64,000 nt of DNA from Candidatus Eisenbacteria bacterium (GCA_005893275.1 VBOW01000014.1:62001-126000), one strand, 5' to 3'; positions 8,750 through 18,247 are shown, counted from the first letter of the stretch. Numbers and translations are program-made. The notes: generated by a model not told the origin, from the sequence alone.

Positions 8750-9567
8750 GGTTCGACGGTCTCCTCCGAGAGGCCCAGTAGCCAGCGGACGAGCGAACGC
8801 CCGCCGGGTCGATCCAGCGCGAGGATCATCCACCCCGCCTCGGTCCGGGGCGCGTAGCGGATTCTCGAGGCGTCGGCCGGCGCGTGATCCTCGACCTCCA
8901 GACGAACCACGCTGCCAGAGAACGACCACTCGATCCACCTTGGAATGCGCCCCGCCTGAAAGCGCCGGGCGGGTCCGTAGCGGACCGAAATCAGATCGTC
9001 CCGGTCGCGCGCGCGCCGCAGCGTGAGCCTCGAGGGATCCGCGCCGGGCCCGATCTCGAGCGTGAACCGGCACTCCTCCCCGAGGCGGCCGCGCCCCCCG
9101 GAGCGATCGAGCCCGAGGCTCCCGCGAAGCGTCCAGCCCTTCCCCGACTCCTGGAGCTCCGCGTGCTCGAGCGCCTCCCGCACCCAATCGGGGCTCATGT
9201 CCCACGGGGTGGCGATGAAGCGTAGCAGGCGAGCCTCGATCCCTTCCTCTCCGCGGAGCGAGCCCGCGACGCCGGTTCCGTAGCGCCGGACGATGATGTA
9301 GAGCGAGTCCCCCTGGAGCGAAGCGTCGAGCGCGCGCGAAGGCCCCACGTATCCGACCACCGCCAGGCTCTCCGCGTTCTCGGCCCAGCGGACGCGCGCC
9401 CTGCCGCGTCCCCGTTCGGCCCGGCGGACCGAAATCGCGCCCACGCCGCGGGTCGGACCATGAGCCGCCGCATAGGCCGCGAGGAGCCGGTCGCGCGCCG
9501 AAGCCCCCGAGCTCGGCTTGGCGAGCCGCGCGCAGCCCGCGAGGAGCAACGCGGCGGCGAGCGCCAC
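8746..9567 (-). CDS. Outer-membrane lipoprotein of unknown function (DUF4292-like)
   Basis: About 273 residues from GTG 9567. A lipobox LLLAGC follows a short hydrophobic run, so the protein is lipid-anchored. The mature part is strand-rich, with DSLYIIVRRYGTGVAGSL and TPWDMSPDWV, and resembles lipoproteins of the LolB/DUF4292 type. It overlaps the LolA-like gene by four bases, which points to a shared role in lipoprotein traffic. The GTG leaves no positive N-terminus; an earlier near-cognate start would add basic residues (RARFARG). Divergent from pgeF. Confidence 0.6.
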   Translation of the reverse strand: MALAAALLLAGCARLAKPSSGASARDRLLAAYAAAHGPTRGVGAISVRRAERGRGRARVRWAENAESLAVVGYVGPSRALDASLQGDSLYIIVRRYGTGVAGSLRGEEGIEARLLRFIATPWDMSPDWVREALEHAELQESGKGWTLRGSLGLDRSGGRGRLGEECRFTLEIGPGADPSRLTLRRARDRDDLISVRYGPARRFQAGRIPRWIEWSFSGSVVRLEVEDHAPADASRIRYAPRTEAGWMILALDRPGGRSLVRWLLGLSEETVEP

Positions 9568-9627
9568 GAGAGACGCGGACCGCGATGCGGCTTGCGCTCC
9601 GCGGGCAAAGCGGGCACGCTGCGCGCC

Positions 9628-10386
9628 GTGTCGCAGGAAGCGCTCGAGGAACTGGTGGTGTGGCGCCCCGGCAAGGGGCATCTTCCGGAGACGGCGTGGT
9701 TCGGGATCCCGACGCGCCGCGGCGGCGTGAGCATCGGCCCATACGCTTCGCTCAATTTCGGGCTCGAAGTGGGAGACGAGCGCGAGGCGGTGCTCCGGAA
9801 CCGGGCGATCGCATTCGGGGCGCTCGGGATTCCCGGCCCGGGGCCCCTGCGGCTGCACCAGGTCCACGGGACCCGGATCGTCGAGCCGGACGACGCGCCG
9901 TGCGAAGCGGACGGATTCATCGTCCGCGCCGGGGACCCCTGGGTCGCGGTGTCGGCCGCGGACTGCGCCCCGGTGGCGCTGGTCGCGCGGAGCGGCGCCC
10001 GGGGCGCCCTTCTTCACTCGGGGTGGCGTGGTACCCGCGGCCGGATCGCGGCCCGCGCGGTCCGTCTCCTCGCGGCGCGAGGCGTTCCCGTCGGGGAGAT
10101 CCTCGCTTCGATCGGCCCGTGCATCCATGCCTGCTGCTATCCCATCGGGCCGGAGATCGCGCGCGATTTTCCGGGTCAGGTCCTGAAACCGCACGCGGCG
10201 GGCACCGCGCTCGACCTTCCGCTCGCGATCTCCCTCGCGCTTCGGGCGGAGGGGGTTCGCGAGGACGCGATCCTCGTGGCGCAAGAGTGCACCTCGTGCG
10301 AGGCCGGAAGCTTCTACTCCCATCGGCGGGACCGCGGCGTCACGGGCCGCCACTGGGCGCTCTTTCACCTCGCGACTGCCGAATAG
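9628..10386 (+). CDS. pgeF: Multicopper-oxidase-fold purine nucleoside phosphorylase (YfiH/PgeF/LACC1 family)
   Basis: 252 residues from GTG 9628. The zinc-site residues of the family are visible in LRLHQVHGTRIV, SAADCAPVAL and LLHSGWRGT. IGPCIHACCYPIG and the late QECTSC/FYSHRRD segments are also typical. Family members act on adenosine/inosine, and some edit peptidoglycan precursors. The last 47 bases overlap the convergent PAP2 gene, so the two transcripts are antisense to each other at their ends. Confidence 0.9.
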   Translation: MSQEALEELVVWRPGKGHLPETAWFGIPTRRGGVSIGPYASLNFGLEVGDEREAVLRNRAIAFGALGIPGPGPLRLHQVHGTRIVEPDDAPCEADGFIVRAGDPWVAVSAADCAPVALVARSGARGALLHSGWRGTRGRIAARAVRLLAARGVPVGEILASIGPCIHACCYPIGPEIARDFPGQVLKPHAAGTALDLPLAISLALRAEGVREDAILVAQECTSCEAGSFYSHRRDRGVTGRHWALFHLATAE

Positions 10387-10960
10387 ACGTTCCCTCGTCC
10401 ACCCCGGCCGGCGCGCGGGCGCGCCCCAGGATGCTGCGCTCCGAGCGGAAGAACGCCTTCCTTCCCAGAAACCCCAAGAACAGGCCGAGAATCGCTCCCC
10501 CCAGGACGTCGCTCGGGTAGTGGTCCCCGACGTAGATCCGCGACAGGGACACCACCGAGGCGAGGGCGTACGCAGGGATCGCCGCCTGCGGAATCGCCGC
10601 GGCCGCGACGGGCGCCGCCGCGAAGAAGTTGCTCGCGTGGCTCGAGGGGAACGACCAGGAGGTCCGCACCCCGAACAAAGGCTTGGCGTCGTGGAGCGAC
10701 ACCGACGGGCGCGCCCTGCGGAAGACCGGCTTCAGCACGTGGCTGCTCAGCTGGTCGGAGGCGGCGATCGTGAGCGAGAGCACGACCACGGCGATCGCGC
10801 CGCGGCGTCCCCGGAGCAGGAACACCAACGCGAAGAGCGCGAGGAGGGGAACCTTCCAGCGCCCGGGGTCGGTGAGCGCCATCATGACGGGATCCAGCCA
10901 TCGATGATGCATCCCGTGGTGGATCGCCCGGAAGAGCGCGGCGTCCCAGTCGGCCAGCAT
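10340..10960 (-). CDS. PAP2-superfamily membrane phosphatase
   Basis: 206 residues with about five to six membrane helices. The three phosphatase motifs are present: KPVFRRARP, PSSHASN and SRIYVGDHYPSDV. Such enzymes remove phosphate from undecaprenyl diphosphate or phosphatidylglycerol phosphate; the substrate here cannot be told. ATG start at 10960 (MLADWDAALFRAI). It ends inside the 3' part of convergent pgeF and follows the first peptidase-barrel gene after 11 bases. Confidence 0.9.
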   Translation of the reverse strand: MLADWDAALFRAIHHGMHHRWLDPVMMALTDPGRWKVPLLALFALVFLLRGRRGAIAVVVLSLTIAASDQLSSHVLKPVFRRARPSVSLHDAKPLFGVRTSWSFPSSHASNFFAAAPVAAAAIPQAAIPAYALASVVSLSRIYVGDHYPSDVLGGAILGLFLGFLGRKAFFRSERSILGRARAPAGVDEGTSIRQSRGERAPSGGP

Positions 10961-10971
10961 TCCTGCAGCGA

Positions 10972-13900
10972 CTAGAAGTCCGCGCCGAGGGTCACGAAGT
11001 GGTGCGACTCGCGGGCCGGACGCTGGAAATTCGTCGCGCGGCCGAAGTCGTATCGGAGGATGAAATAGCCCAGGTTCACGCGGGCGCCTGCGCCGAAGGC
11101 GAAGAGCAGATCGTCGGAATGGAACCCTCCCTCGTGCGTGAAGAAGCGCGGGGTCTGCCCCTTCTGCCACGCGCTGGCCGCGTCCAGGAAGATCACGCCG
11201 TTGATTCCGCCCAGCGTGATCCGCCCGGGCCAGCCGAAGCGGAGCTGCTCGATGAGCGGGAAGCGGAACTCGAGGTTCCCCAGGAGCGCGTTCGATCCCC
11301 TGAGGTCGCCGTAATCGACGCCGCGGAAGGTGAACGCTCCGCCGAATCGGAAGAGCCTCGGGTCGCGCCCGAAGCTCGATCCCGCGATGAGCCGCTGCGC
11401 GAACGCGTAGCTGTGGTGGAGGTTCGTGTAGCGCCGCCAGTCCATCATGGCCGTCGTATAGGAAACGTCCCCGAACGCGTGCTCCACGGTGTAGCTCGAG
11501 CGGCCGCCGTTGATCGGCCCCGTGGATCCGTAGAGGGCGTTGTCGGCGACCAAGGCCGCGTTCGGCGCGACGTAGAGATAGGTCTTGTCCTTCGCCTGCT
11601 GCGAGACGGTGCCCAGATCGTAGTTATAGAGAAGGACGCCTTTGTCGAGCGCCGCGGCCTCGACCCCGTATTCGACGCGCCGGAACCGGGTGAACGGCCA
11701 CGAGAGGAGGAAGGCCCCGCCGCGGTAGACCTGGCTTTCGACCTGATCGCTGCTTGGGGAGGAAAAAAGCAGGAGATCGGTCCGGTACTGGAACGCGGCG
11801 ACCGTATAGTTCGTTCGATGGGCGAGGTTCGAGTACGCCAGGTAGATGTCGGAATTCGCGAGATCGCCGAAGAGATTGAGCGCCGCGAGAATGTTGTGGT
11901 TTCCGAGCACGTCGCTGAAGGACATGACTGTCGATCCTGCGAAGCCGATGTTCGACGCGAAGAAGGCTCCCCCGGAAACGTAGTCGCGGGAGAACTTCGG
12001 CCGATAGGGAGCGTGCCGGAACGTGGTGCTGTCCACGAGCGGCTCCCGATAAGCCTGGCGCACATAGAGGGCGAGGGTCGTGTCCTGGACAGACGCGCGC
12101 GTCGTGTCCGCGGCAGCGCCCGCCGCTTCCGGGGCAGTCACCTCCGGGGAGGGCCGGTCCGGCGCGGGAAGCGGATCCTGCGCGCCCCGGATGGGATCGG
12201 ACACCCCCTCGGACGTTCCAGCCTGGGCCAGAAGAGGCGCCTCGGAAAAGTGCGCGGCCACGACAGGGGGCGATACGAGGAATTTCGGCACGTCGCGGAT
12301 CGAGTAGATGTCCCAGCCGCCGCGCGCGAACGCCGAGAAGAGGAGGCGCTTCCCGTCGCGCGAGAGCGAGACGCACGGGCTCTCCGGAACGATGCCGGAG
12401 ACCCCGGACAACAGGTTGGAGAGGCGGACGGCCTCACCGGTCGCCAGGTCCATGCGGAAGATGTTCGGAACCCCGAAACGATCGGAGACGAACACGATCG
12501 ACGAGCCGCCCGGCCCCCATTGCGGCGAGATGTTCGACCCGTGCTGGTTGGGGAGCACGGTCACCTTGCCGCTCCCGACCTCGAAAATCGCGATCCGGAG
12601 CTTCCCGAAGATGAGCCTCTTCACGTCGGTGTCGGGGCCCTGGTCGGTCGCGAACACGATCCGGGTCCCGTCCGGAGACCAGGACGGATCACGAATGGCG
12701 TACTTTCCCCCGAGCACCTCGCGCAGATTCTTGCCGTCGACGTCGCTGATATAGAGCTTGGAGTGGCCCTCCTTCAGGCCGACGAAGGCGAGCCGCCGCC
12801 CGTCCGGAGACCAGGTCGGTGAGTAGATCGCGTCGAGCCCGAACTTCAGCTTCTCCTTTACCTTTCCCGACGGAATCTCGATCAAATAGATCGCGTCCTG
12901 CCCGCCGATCTTGGCCGGCACCGCGATCTGGCTCTCATCGGGGGCCCAGGCGATCGAAGTGTTGAAGAAGCGAAGCGTCTCGAAGCTCCCGGTCCGCTCT
13001 CCCTCGACGAGCTTCTTGAACACCCTGCCGTCGAGCGCGGATGCGAGATAGAGGTCGTTGTACATGCTGCGGTCGGAGATGAAAACCATCTGCGTACCGG
13101 TGGGAGAGACCGAGGGCGCGACGTTGAAGTTGGACAGGTCCCGCTCGGCATCCGTCAGCTTCGTGGCGATCCGGTCGGCCTTGTCGTAATCGGCAATCTG
13201 GGGCAGGTATTCCTTGCGGACCGACTCGGTCCACTTCTTGGACAGCACGTCGACGGAGAGCCCGGTCGAGGACTCGAGCGCTTTGTCCAGGCTCCCCAGG
13301 CGCCGGGTCCTCTTGAGAATTTCACCGATCTTCTGGATGCCGTAGGTATCGGCGATGAACTCGAAGATCGACTGCCCAAAACGGTAGACCCGGATGTCCC
13401 CCACGTATTCCAGCGTGCGGATCTGGGTCAGGTAGCCCTCGAGCGAGGCATCGCGGAGCCACATCTTGGTGTTGGTGTCGATCTCCGCGATCGACAGGTA
13501 CTCTGCCATCCCTTCCATGAACCACAGGGGCGGCGAGGATGCGAAGGGATTCCCGACGAGGCCCTGGCGGTCCCCGAACAGAATATCAACCTGGAACGCG
13601 TGAACCAGCTCGTGGGTCAGAACGTGGTCCAGCTCCCCGTAGGAGCCGGTGAACGGAAGAAACACCCGGCGCTTGAGGAACTCGGTGACCCCACCCGTGC
13701 CGACCCCGATCAGCTCGGGGGTGATGTTGGTCTGCTCGAAGTCCGTGTGCGAGGCGTAGAGGACGAGCGGAACCTTGGCCTTGATTTGGTGATCGAGCAC
13801 GCGGCTGAGCCTCTTGTAGGCCCGCTCGGCCATGACCGCCGCGTCCTGGACCGCTTCCTCTTCACCCCGATAGTAATAGACGTCGAAGTGCTCGGTCTTG

Positions 13901-14067
13901 AGCACCGACCAGTGGAAGTCCTTGTAGTGGACCTTGTTTTGGCCGAAGTACTGCGCGGCGGAGGGAGCGGGCGCGGCAACCCCCCCCAGCCCGAGGAGCA
14001 GCGTGACCGCGAGCCGCGCGCGGCGTCGTGACACGCTCGAGTCCTCCGGCCGACTGCTCCTATTCAT
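10972..14067 (-). CDS. Secreted fusion: HExxH zinc peptidase domain + PD40 propeller + Omp85-like barrel (copy 1)
   Basis: 1031 residues. Signal peptide about 1-39, then a gluzincin-like peptidase MA domain with HELVH (H152, E153, H156) and WFMEG (E185). A PD40/TolB-type propeller covers about 320-640, with repeats such as SPTWSPDGRRLAFV and DPSWSPDGTRIVFA. A linker rich in Ala/Pro precedes a strand-rich barrel (about 710-1031). The barrel has TFRGVDYG near the end and a terminal Phe, as in outer-membrane barrels. No POTRA domain is seen. The ATG at 14067 overlaps alaX by four bases (ATGA). Copy 2 lies at 18248-21052. Function unknown; outer-membrane location is a strong inference, proteolysis is likely from intact zinc ligands. 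Confidence 0.85.
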   Translation of the reverse strand: MNRSSRPEDSSVSRRRARLAVTLLLGLGGVAAPAPSAAQYFGQNKVHYKDFHWSVLKTEHFDVYYYRGEEEAVQDAAVMAERAYKRLSRVLDHQIKAKVPLVLYASHTDFEQTNITPELIGVGTGGVTEFLKRRVFLPFTGSYGELDHVLTHELVHAFQVDILFGDRQGLVGNPFASSPPLWFMEGMAEYLSIAEIDTNTKMWLRDASLEGYLTQIRTLEYVGDIRVYRFGQSIFEFIADTYGIQKIGEILKRTRRLGSLDKALESSTGLSVDVLSKKWTESVRKEYLPQIADYDKADRIATKLTDAERDLSNFNVAPSVSPTGTQMVFISDRSMYNDLYLASALDGRVFKKLVEGERTGSFETLRFFNTSIAWAPDESQIAVPAKIGGQDAIYLIEIPSGKVKEKLKFGLDAIYSPTWSPDGRRLAFVGLKEGHSKLYISDVDGKNLREVLGGKYAIRDPSWSPDGTRIVFATDQGPDTDVKRLIFGKLRIAIFEVGSGKVTVLPNQHGSNISPQWGPGGSSIVFVSDRFGVPNIFRMDLATGEAVRLSNLLSGVSGIVPESPCVSLSRDGKRLLFSAFARGGWDIYSIRDVPKFLVSPPVVAAHFSEAPLLAQAGTSEGVSDPIRGAQDPLPAPDRPSPEVTAPEAAGAAADTTRASVQDTTLALYVRQAYREPLVDSTTFRHAPYRPKFSRDYVSGGAFFASNIGFAGSTVMSFSDVLGNHNILAALNLFGDLANSDIYLAYSNLAHRTNYTVAAFQYRTDLLLFSSPSSDQVESQVYRGGAFLLSWPFTRFRRVEYGVEAAALDKGVLLYNYDLGTVSQQAKDKTYLYVAPNAALVADNALYGSTGPINGGRSSYTVEHAFGDVSYTTAMMDWRRYTNLHHSYAFAQRLIAGSSFGRDPRLFRFGGAFTFRGVDYGDLRGSNALLGNLEFRFPLIEQLRFGWPGRITLGGINGVIFLDAASAWQKGQTPRFFTHEGGFHSDDLLFAFGAGARVNLGYFILRYDFGRATNFQRPARESHHFVTLGADF

Positions 14068-15269
14068 GTTGCCGTCCCTTCCTGAGTTCCGGCGAGCGCG
14101 GCCGCCCTCGCGGCATCCAGCGCCGCCCCCGAGACGTGCGCCGGGATCGCTCCCTGGGCCGACTCTGGCCGGCCGCCCCCCTTTCCGCCGTACTCGCGGC
14201 AAAGCCGCCCCAGAAGATCGCCCACCGACATTGTACCCGCTGGCGCCGAAAAGTGCGCCCTCGGCGTCTCGCCTCCCGCCAGGAGCAACGCGATGGCCCC
14301 CCGACCCGCGATGAGCGAGGCCAGGGTCCCGATCTCGCCGGAGTCCCGGTCGGGAAAATGCCGCGCCACAACCGGACCGCGAGGGCCCTTCGGTGCCGCC
14401 TCGATCAGCGCCGCGGCTTCGCGCGTGAGCTCGGACAGGAGCAGCGGCTTGAGCCTCCGGTCGAGGCGCTCGCGCTCCGCTTTGAGCCGCGCCACGGCGC
14501 TCGGGAGGTCGCCCTCCCCCGCCGTGAAGGCGAGCGACAGCTCGCGCAGGAGCCGCGCCCGCTCCCTCTGGCGCCGGAGCGCCCGCCCGCCGCAGACGAA
14601 CGCCACGCGGGTCCCCCCTTTGTATTTTTCCGCCGAGAGAACGACCACCATGCCGACCTGGCCGGCCCGGCCCACGTGGGTGCCGCCGCACGCGGACCAG
14701 TCGAACCCACGCACCTCCACGACACGCACGAGTCCTTCCACCGCGGGGAGCTTGCGGAGCGGAAACCGACCGACATCCTCGCGCGGGACCCGGTGGACCA
14801 GGATCTCACGATCTTCCCACACCACCTCGTTCGCCCGGTCCTCCACGTTGCGAAGGATGTCCGCGTCGGGCCCCGGATGGGCGACGTCGATCGAAACCTC
14901 TTCCGCTCCGAGATGGAATGAGCGCGTCTCGGCCCCGGCGACGGCGAGGAACGCTTGGGAAAGGATGTGCTGGCCGGTGTGCTGTTGCATGTGGTCGAAT
15001 CGCCGCGCCCAGTCGAGCGAGCCTTGTACGCGGGTGCCGGTCGCCACCGATCCCTCCACGCGGTGCCACACGCGCCCGTCTTCCTCGGATACGTCGACGA
15101 CCGGGATCGCGTCGATCAGGCCGCGGTCCGCGGGCTGCCCCCCTCCCGCGGCATAGAACGCGGTTTGATCCAGCTCGATCCAGGTCGCGCCGTCCCGCTC
15201 GACCGAATGGAGCACGGTGCCTTCGAAATCGCGAATGGTGGAGTCTTCGTCGTAGAGAAGCCGGGTCAA
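14064..15269 (-). CDS. alaX: Alanyl-tRNA editing protein AlaX (long form with DHHA1)
   Basis: 401 residues. Free-standing AlaRS editing domain that hydrolyses Ser- or Gly-tRNA-Ala. Zinc-site residues are H97 and H101 (HTGQH) and C194 and H198 (CGGTH). The C-terminal third has the DHHA1 signature GGKGGGRPESAQG. No AlaRS catalytic core is present, so it is a trans-editing factor rather than alaS. It is followed with an ATGA overlap by the first peptidase-barrel gene, an unusual partner. Confidence 0.92.
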   Translation of the reverse strand: MTRLLYDEDSTIRDFEGTVLHSVERDGATWIELDQTAFYAAGGGQPADRGLIDAIPVVDVSEEDGRVWHRVEGSVATGTRVQGSLDWARRFDHMQQHTGQHILSQAFLAVAGAETRSFHLGAEEVSIDVAHPGPDADILRNVEDRANEVVWEDREILVHRVPREDVGRFPLRKLPAVEGLVRVVEVRGFDWSACGGTHVGRAGQVGMVVVLSAEKYKGGTRVAFVCGGRALRRQRERARLLRELSLAFTAGEGDLPSAVARLKAERERLDRRLKPLLLSELTREAAALIEAAPKGPRGPVVARHFPDRDSGEIGTLASLIAGRGAIALLLAGGETPRAHFSAPAGTMSVGDLLGRLCREYGGKGGGRPESAQGAIPAHVSGAALDAARAAALAGTQEGTAT

Positions 15270-15381
15270 ATACGGAACCTCGGGATTGTGCCGAGCCGGG
15301 CGGGATCACGGGGATCATACCCTGGCCGGCTCCCCGGTCGCAACCGGGAGCGCGCGGAGTGCGGTCTTTGATGCGAGGGAG

Positions 15382-15876
15382 TTAGCGCGTCAGCGCGACG
15401 TTCCGCTGCTCGATCAGGTCGGCGATCGATTCGGTGAGGCCGCGAAGCTCGGCGAGGTTCATCTCGAACTGCTCATCGTGCTTGTAGGCCTTTTCGAGCT
15501 CGTGAACGAGCCGATGCAGCCGGTCGATATGCTCCACGATGTCACGGTCGATGCCGGCGACCGGGTCCACGACGCCGTCGGTATACGCGCGCTGCCCGGG
15601 CTCGATCACGATCGCGCCGGCGAGAAACTCCAGCTTGCGGGCGCTTCCATCCAATTCCTCGAGAAAGTCGGAGAAGTCCTCACGAAACTGCCGGCTCTCG
15701 ATCCGTTCCAGCCTGTGCGCCTCCGCGTTCAGGTGCTCCGCCACGCTTGCCCGGAACCGCCTGTCATCTTCGCGACGCTGGGAGGGCTCCAGATATCCGC
15801 GATACCCCGGAACGTGACGTGCGACGTTCTCGACCCCATCCAACGTTGCGACCTTCGCCTGGCGCGTGCGTGGCAT
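15382..15876 (-). CDS. Hypothetical coiled-coil protein
   Basis: 164 residues from the ATG at 15876 (MPRTRQAK). Near the N-terminus is VPGYRGYLEPSQRREDDRRFR, which resembles the GYxGYxxxxxRRxxD segment of an uncharacterised bacterial coiled-coil family. The rest is predicted long helices rich in Glu, Arg and Leu. No signal peptide or membrane segment, so probably cytoplasmic. Located between alaX and a lipoprotein gene with 112- and 229-base spacers, so likely its own transcript. Function unknown. Confidence 0.7.
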   Translation of the reverse strand: MPRTRQAKVATLDGVENVARHVPGYRGYLEPSQRREDDRRFRASVAEHLNAEAHRLERIESRQFREDFSDFLEELDGSARKLEFLAGAIVIEPGQRAYTDGVVDPVAGIDRDIVEHIDRLHRLVHELEKAYKHDEQFEMNLAELRGLTESIADLIEQRNVALTR

Positions 15877-16105
15877 CCGGTCTCTCCTCCTCACGATTGC
15901 AGACTGCAATCTCCGACAACCCAATCTCGATCGCGTACGCTGCCGGCGGCAACTTTCCCGCCACCCGCCCGAACCGTTCCGCGAGCGGCCGTATCTGCTT
16001 CCCACGGTCGCGGATCCCGCCACAGGGTCCGGGCGATCCGAGCCTTAGACCCGCGGCCCGGCATGGGGATTCCGCAACTCCCATGCCACGGGGCGGGAGC
16101 GCCCT

Positions 16106-17383
16106 CTAGGGAACGGCGACCCGCACGGCGTACGGAGTTTGGAGGGGGATAGACGACCGTAGGATGGCGCCCGACCGGTCGATGCAAAGAACGCGGTCCG
16201 AGCGGAGATCGGCGACCCAGCACGATCCGTCGACGGGATCGATCTCGAGACCGTAGGGCTCGACCCCGCTCACGGCAGCGAGCGTCGCGCCCGCGCGCGC
16301 GAGGCGGCTCACCCGGCCTGATCCGAAGCCGGGAGGGCCCCGCTCGCTCAACCAGAGATCCCCGCTCGATGCATCGACCGCGAGATCGGCGACGTTCGAG
16401 AGATTCGTGCGCACGAGGGTCGAGGAGCTGTCGGCCGGGTTGAGATAGAAGAGACTTCCCACGTCGCTCTGACGCGTCGCGACCCACGCGCCCCCCGTCG
16501 ATTCGTCGAGCGCGATCGCGCGGATCGAACCGGCGCCCAACCCCCACGCGTGCGTGAGGACGATATCCTGGGCGCGAAACCGGTAGACAACACCCTCCTC
16601 GTTCCCTACCCAGACGGAGGGATCGAGGGTGCCCGCCTCGACAACCCGCGGGTTCCCGACGGCGTCGATCGAGCGCAGGGGCGTGGCGTCGTTGATGTTG
16701 GGACCGAAGGAGACCACGCGTTGCTCCGAGAGAGACACGACCCAACCGATGCCCCGACTTTCCGAAACGGACAGGTCCCCGGGGGCCCCAATCGAAAGGA
16801 CCGCGCCGATGGTGGCGCCGTCCTCCGACTTCCGTAGCACGAGCCCGGCGGCCTCGGCCGCGAGCCAGATCACTTCCCGTGTCCGGTCGAGCTCCAGATC
16901 GACGTAACTCTCGTCGCCGGGGCGCTCGAAGAGCAGGTCCCGCCCATCGGGCGCAAGCCGCGAGAATGCCGGGCCGCCGGCCTCGAGCACGAACACGCGC
17001 CTCACGCCGGGCGTGGCCGTGTCCGGGGGGCTGACCACGCTGTCTCCGGTCGCCAGGTGGGCGATCAGGCGATACACATACGTCGAGTCGTTCACCACGG
17101 AGCTGTCTTCCCCCGCGCTCGCGGCGGGGTTGTAATCGGCGAAGCCCAGCGGCCGGGGCGCTTCCCCGGGCTTCCAGCGTTGCACGCGATAGCCGGAGAC
17201 TCCCTGGACCGCCAGCGCCGTCCATCGAAGCTCCACGACACCGTCGGCGGCGATGGCGTTGAACCCCGTGAGCGCGCCCTGCGTCGCCGTGTTCTTGGGA
17301 TCGAGCGGGTTGAGCCGCTCGCGGGTCGTGCAGCCGGAGACGAGAAGGGTGACCGTCAGGAAGAGTCTCATGCCCGGTCTCAC
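16106..17383 (-). CDS. Lipoprotein with FN3-like and NHL-like propeller repeats
   Basis: 425 residues. Lipobox VSGC at about residues 15-18, then NPLDPKNTATQG, a hallmark of secreted lipoproteins in FCB-type bacteria. A fibronectin-III-like segment (VELRWTALAVQGVSGYRVQR) follows. The rest is repeats of about 45 residues with patterns such as DLAVDASSGDLWLSERG and GLEIDPVDGSCWVADL, typical of NHL/six-blade propellers. The GTG at 17383 overlaps the PEGA gene stop (GTGA); ATG at 17371 is equally good. Likely an extracellular or periplasmic binding scaffold; partner unknown. Confidence 0.8.
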   Translation of the reverse strand: MRPGMRLFLTVTLLVSGCTTRERLNPLDPKNTATQGALTGFNAIAADGVVELRWTALAVQGVSGYRVQRWKPGEAPRPLGFADYNPAASAGEDSSVVNDSTYVYRLIAHLATGDSVVSPPDTATPGVRRVFVLEAGGPAFSRLAPDGRDLLFERPGDESYVDLELDRTREVIWLAAEAAGLVLRKSEDGATIGAVLSIGAPGDLSVSESRGIGWVVSLSEQRVVSFGPNINDATPLRSIDAVGNPRVVEAGTLDPSVWVGNEEGVVYRFRAQDIVLTHAWGLGAGSIRAIALDESTGGAWVATRQSDVGSLFYLNPADSSSTLVRTNLSNVADLAVDASSGDLWLSERGPPGFGSGRVSRLARAGATLAAVSGVEPYGLEIDPVDGSCWVADLRSDRVLCIDRSGAILRSSIPLQTPYAVRVAVP

Positions 17384-18228
17384 CGCGTCGAGCCGCTCAC
17401 GAGGAGGAAGAGGCCCCCGGTGAAAAACACCTGCCCCACCCCGAGCGCGACGAGCGAGAGGTGGTCGTAGCGCACCGCGCGGTCGAAGTAGCTATCCAGC
17501 AGGCGGCGATCCGAGGACTGCAAGTATCGCTCGTACCACTGGTCCCCTTCGCGGCGCAGGAGCGCGGCTGCGCCCGTCAGCCCTGCGCCCACACCCACGA
17601 GGCTCCACTGGAGCCAAGGGCGCCGGTAAACCGGCGGCCGTCGAGCCGGAGCGGCGAGGGTCTGGGCCACCCGTCGTAAGGAAACGCTCGCCGACCCGGA
17701 CGCCCGCCCGAGATCCAGGAGGGAATCTCCCGAGACCGTCGTATCCGCGTGATCCGGCGCGCGAAAACGGAATCGATTCCCCTCCAGCAGCGCCGGTCCG
17801 ATTCCGAGCGGCGTCTCGCCGAGGAGCGAGTCTCCCCCGGCCGCGAAACGGAATACCTGTGCGGGCTCGGGCGCGCTCCGCAGCATGACGCGGGGTCTCA
17901 AATCCAGGAACACGCGCGCTGTGACGCCGGGGCGAATCGTCGCCTGCGCCGCGTCGGAGGCATTGTCGAAGTGACGCGGATCGTCGGGAAGCGCGCGGAC
18001 GCGGACGGTCTTCGCCGGGAGCCAGATCGGTCCCAAGGGGGAGCGCCCGGCCTCAACATCGTCGATGAGGATGAGCAGACCGGGGGGCGCGGTCTCGACG
18101 AAAAGGGCCCCGGCCGAAGAATCCGGGGGCGCTAGCTCGCGCTGGAGGTAGGAGCCGGCGAGAGCTTGGGACGGGGATGCGACAAGGACCGCGGCGGCCA
18201 GAGCCGCCGCGTAGCAGGCCTTGCGTTC
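17380..18228 (-). CDS. Secreted PEGA-domain protein with C-terminal membrane segments, start unresolved
   Basis: The frame contains a signal-like stretch (RKACYAAALAAAVLVA), then a PEGA-type domain (ALFVETAPPGLLILIDD, then GRSPLGPIWLPA). It ends in two hydrophobic segments around WSLVGVGAGLTGAAALL and VALGVGQVFFTGGLFLL. The first ordinary in-frame start is TTG at 18036, inside the PEGA domain, so the 5' limit given here is approximate. A GGAGG ribosome site lies at 18233-18237. TTG at 18239 would give a good signal peptide if one base were missing after it; CTG 18201 is another option. Found between the two peptidase-barrel genes. Confidence 0.65.
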   Translation of the reverse strand, partial: ERKACYAAALAAAVLVASPSQALAGSYLQRELAPPDSSAGALFVETAPPGLLILIDDVEAGRSPLGPIWLPAKTVRVRALPDDPRHFDNASDAAQATIRPGVTARVFLDLRPRVMLRSAPEPAQVFRFAAGGDSLLGETPLGIGPALLEGNRFRFRAPDHADTTVSGDSLLDLGRASGSASVSLRRVAQTLAAPARRPPVYRRPWLQWSLVGVGAGLTGAAALLRREGDQWYERYLQSSDRRLLDSYFDRAVRYDHLSLVALGVGQVFFTGGLFLLVSGSTR

Positions 18229-18232
18229 CTCG

Positions 18233-18237
18233 CCTCC
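18233..18237 (-). promoter_or_regulatory. Shine-Dalgarno GGAGG without a normal start codon
   Basis: GGAGG is placed as expected for the PEGA gene signal peptide, but no ATG, GTG or TTG follows in that frame at 5-10 bases. Either a non-standard start is used or a base is missing. Confidence 0.4.
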
Positions 18238-18247
18238 AAATCGGGGC

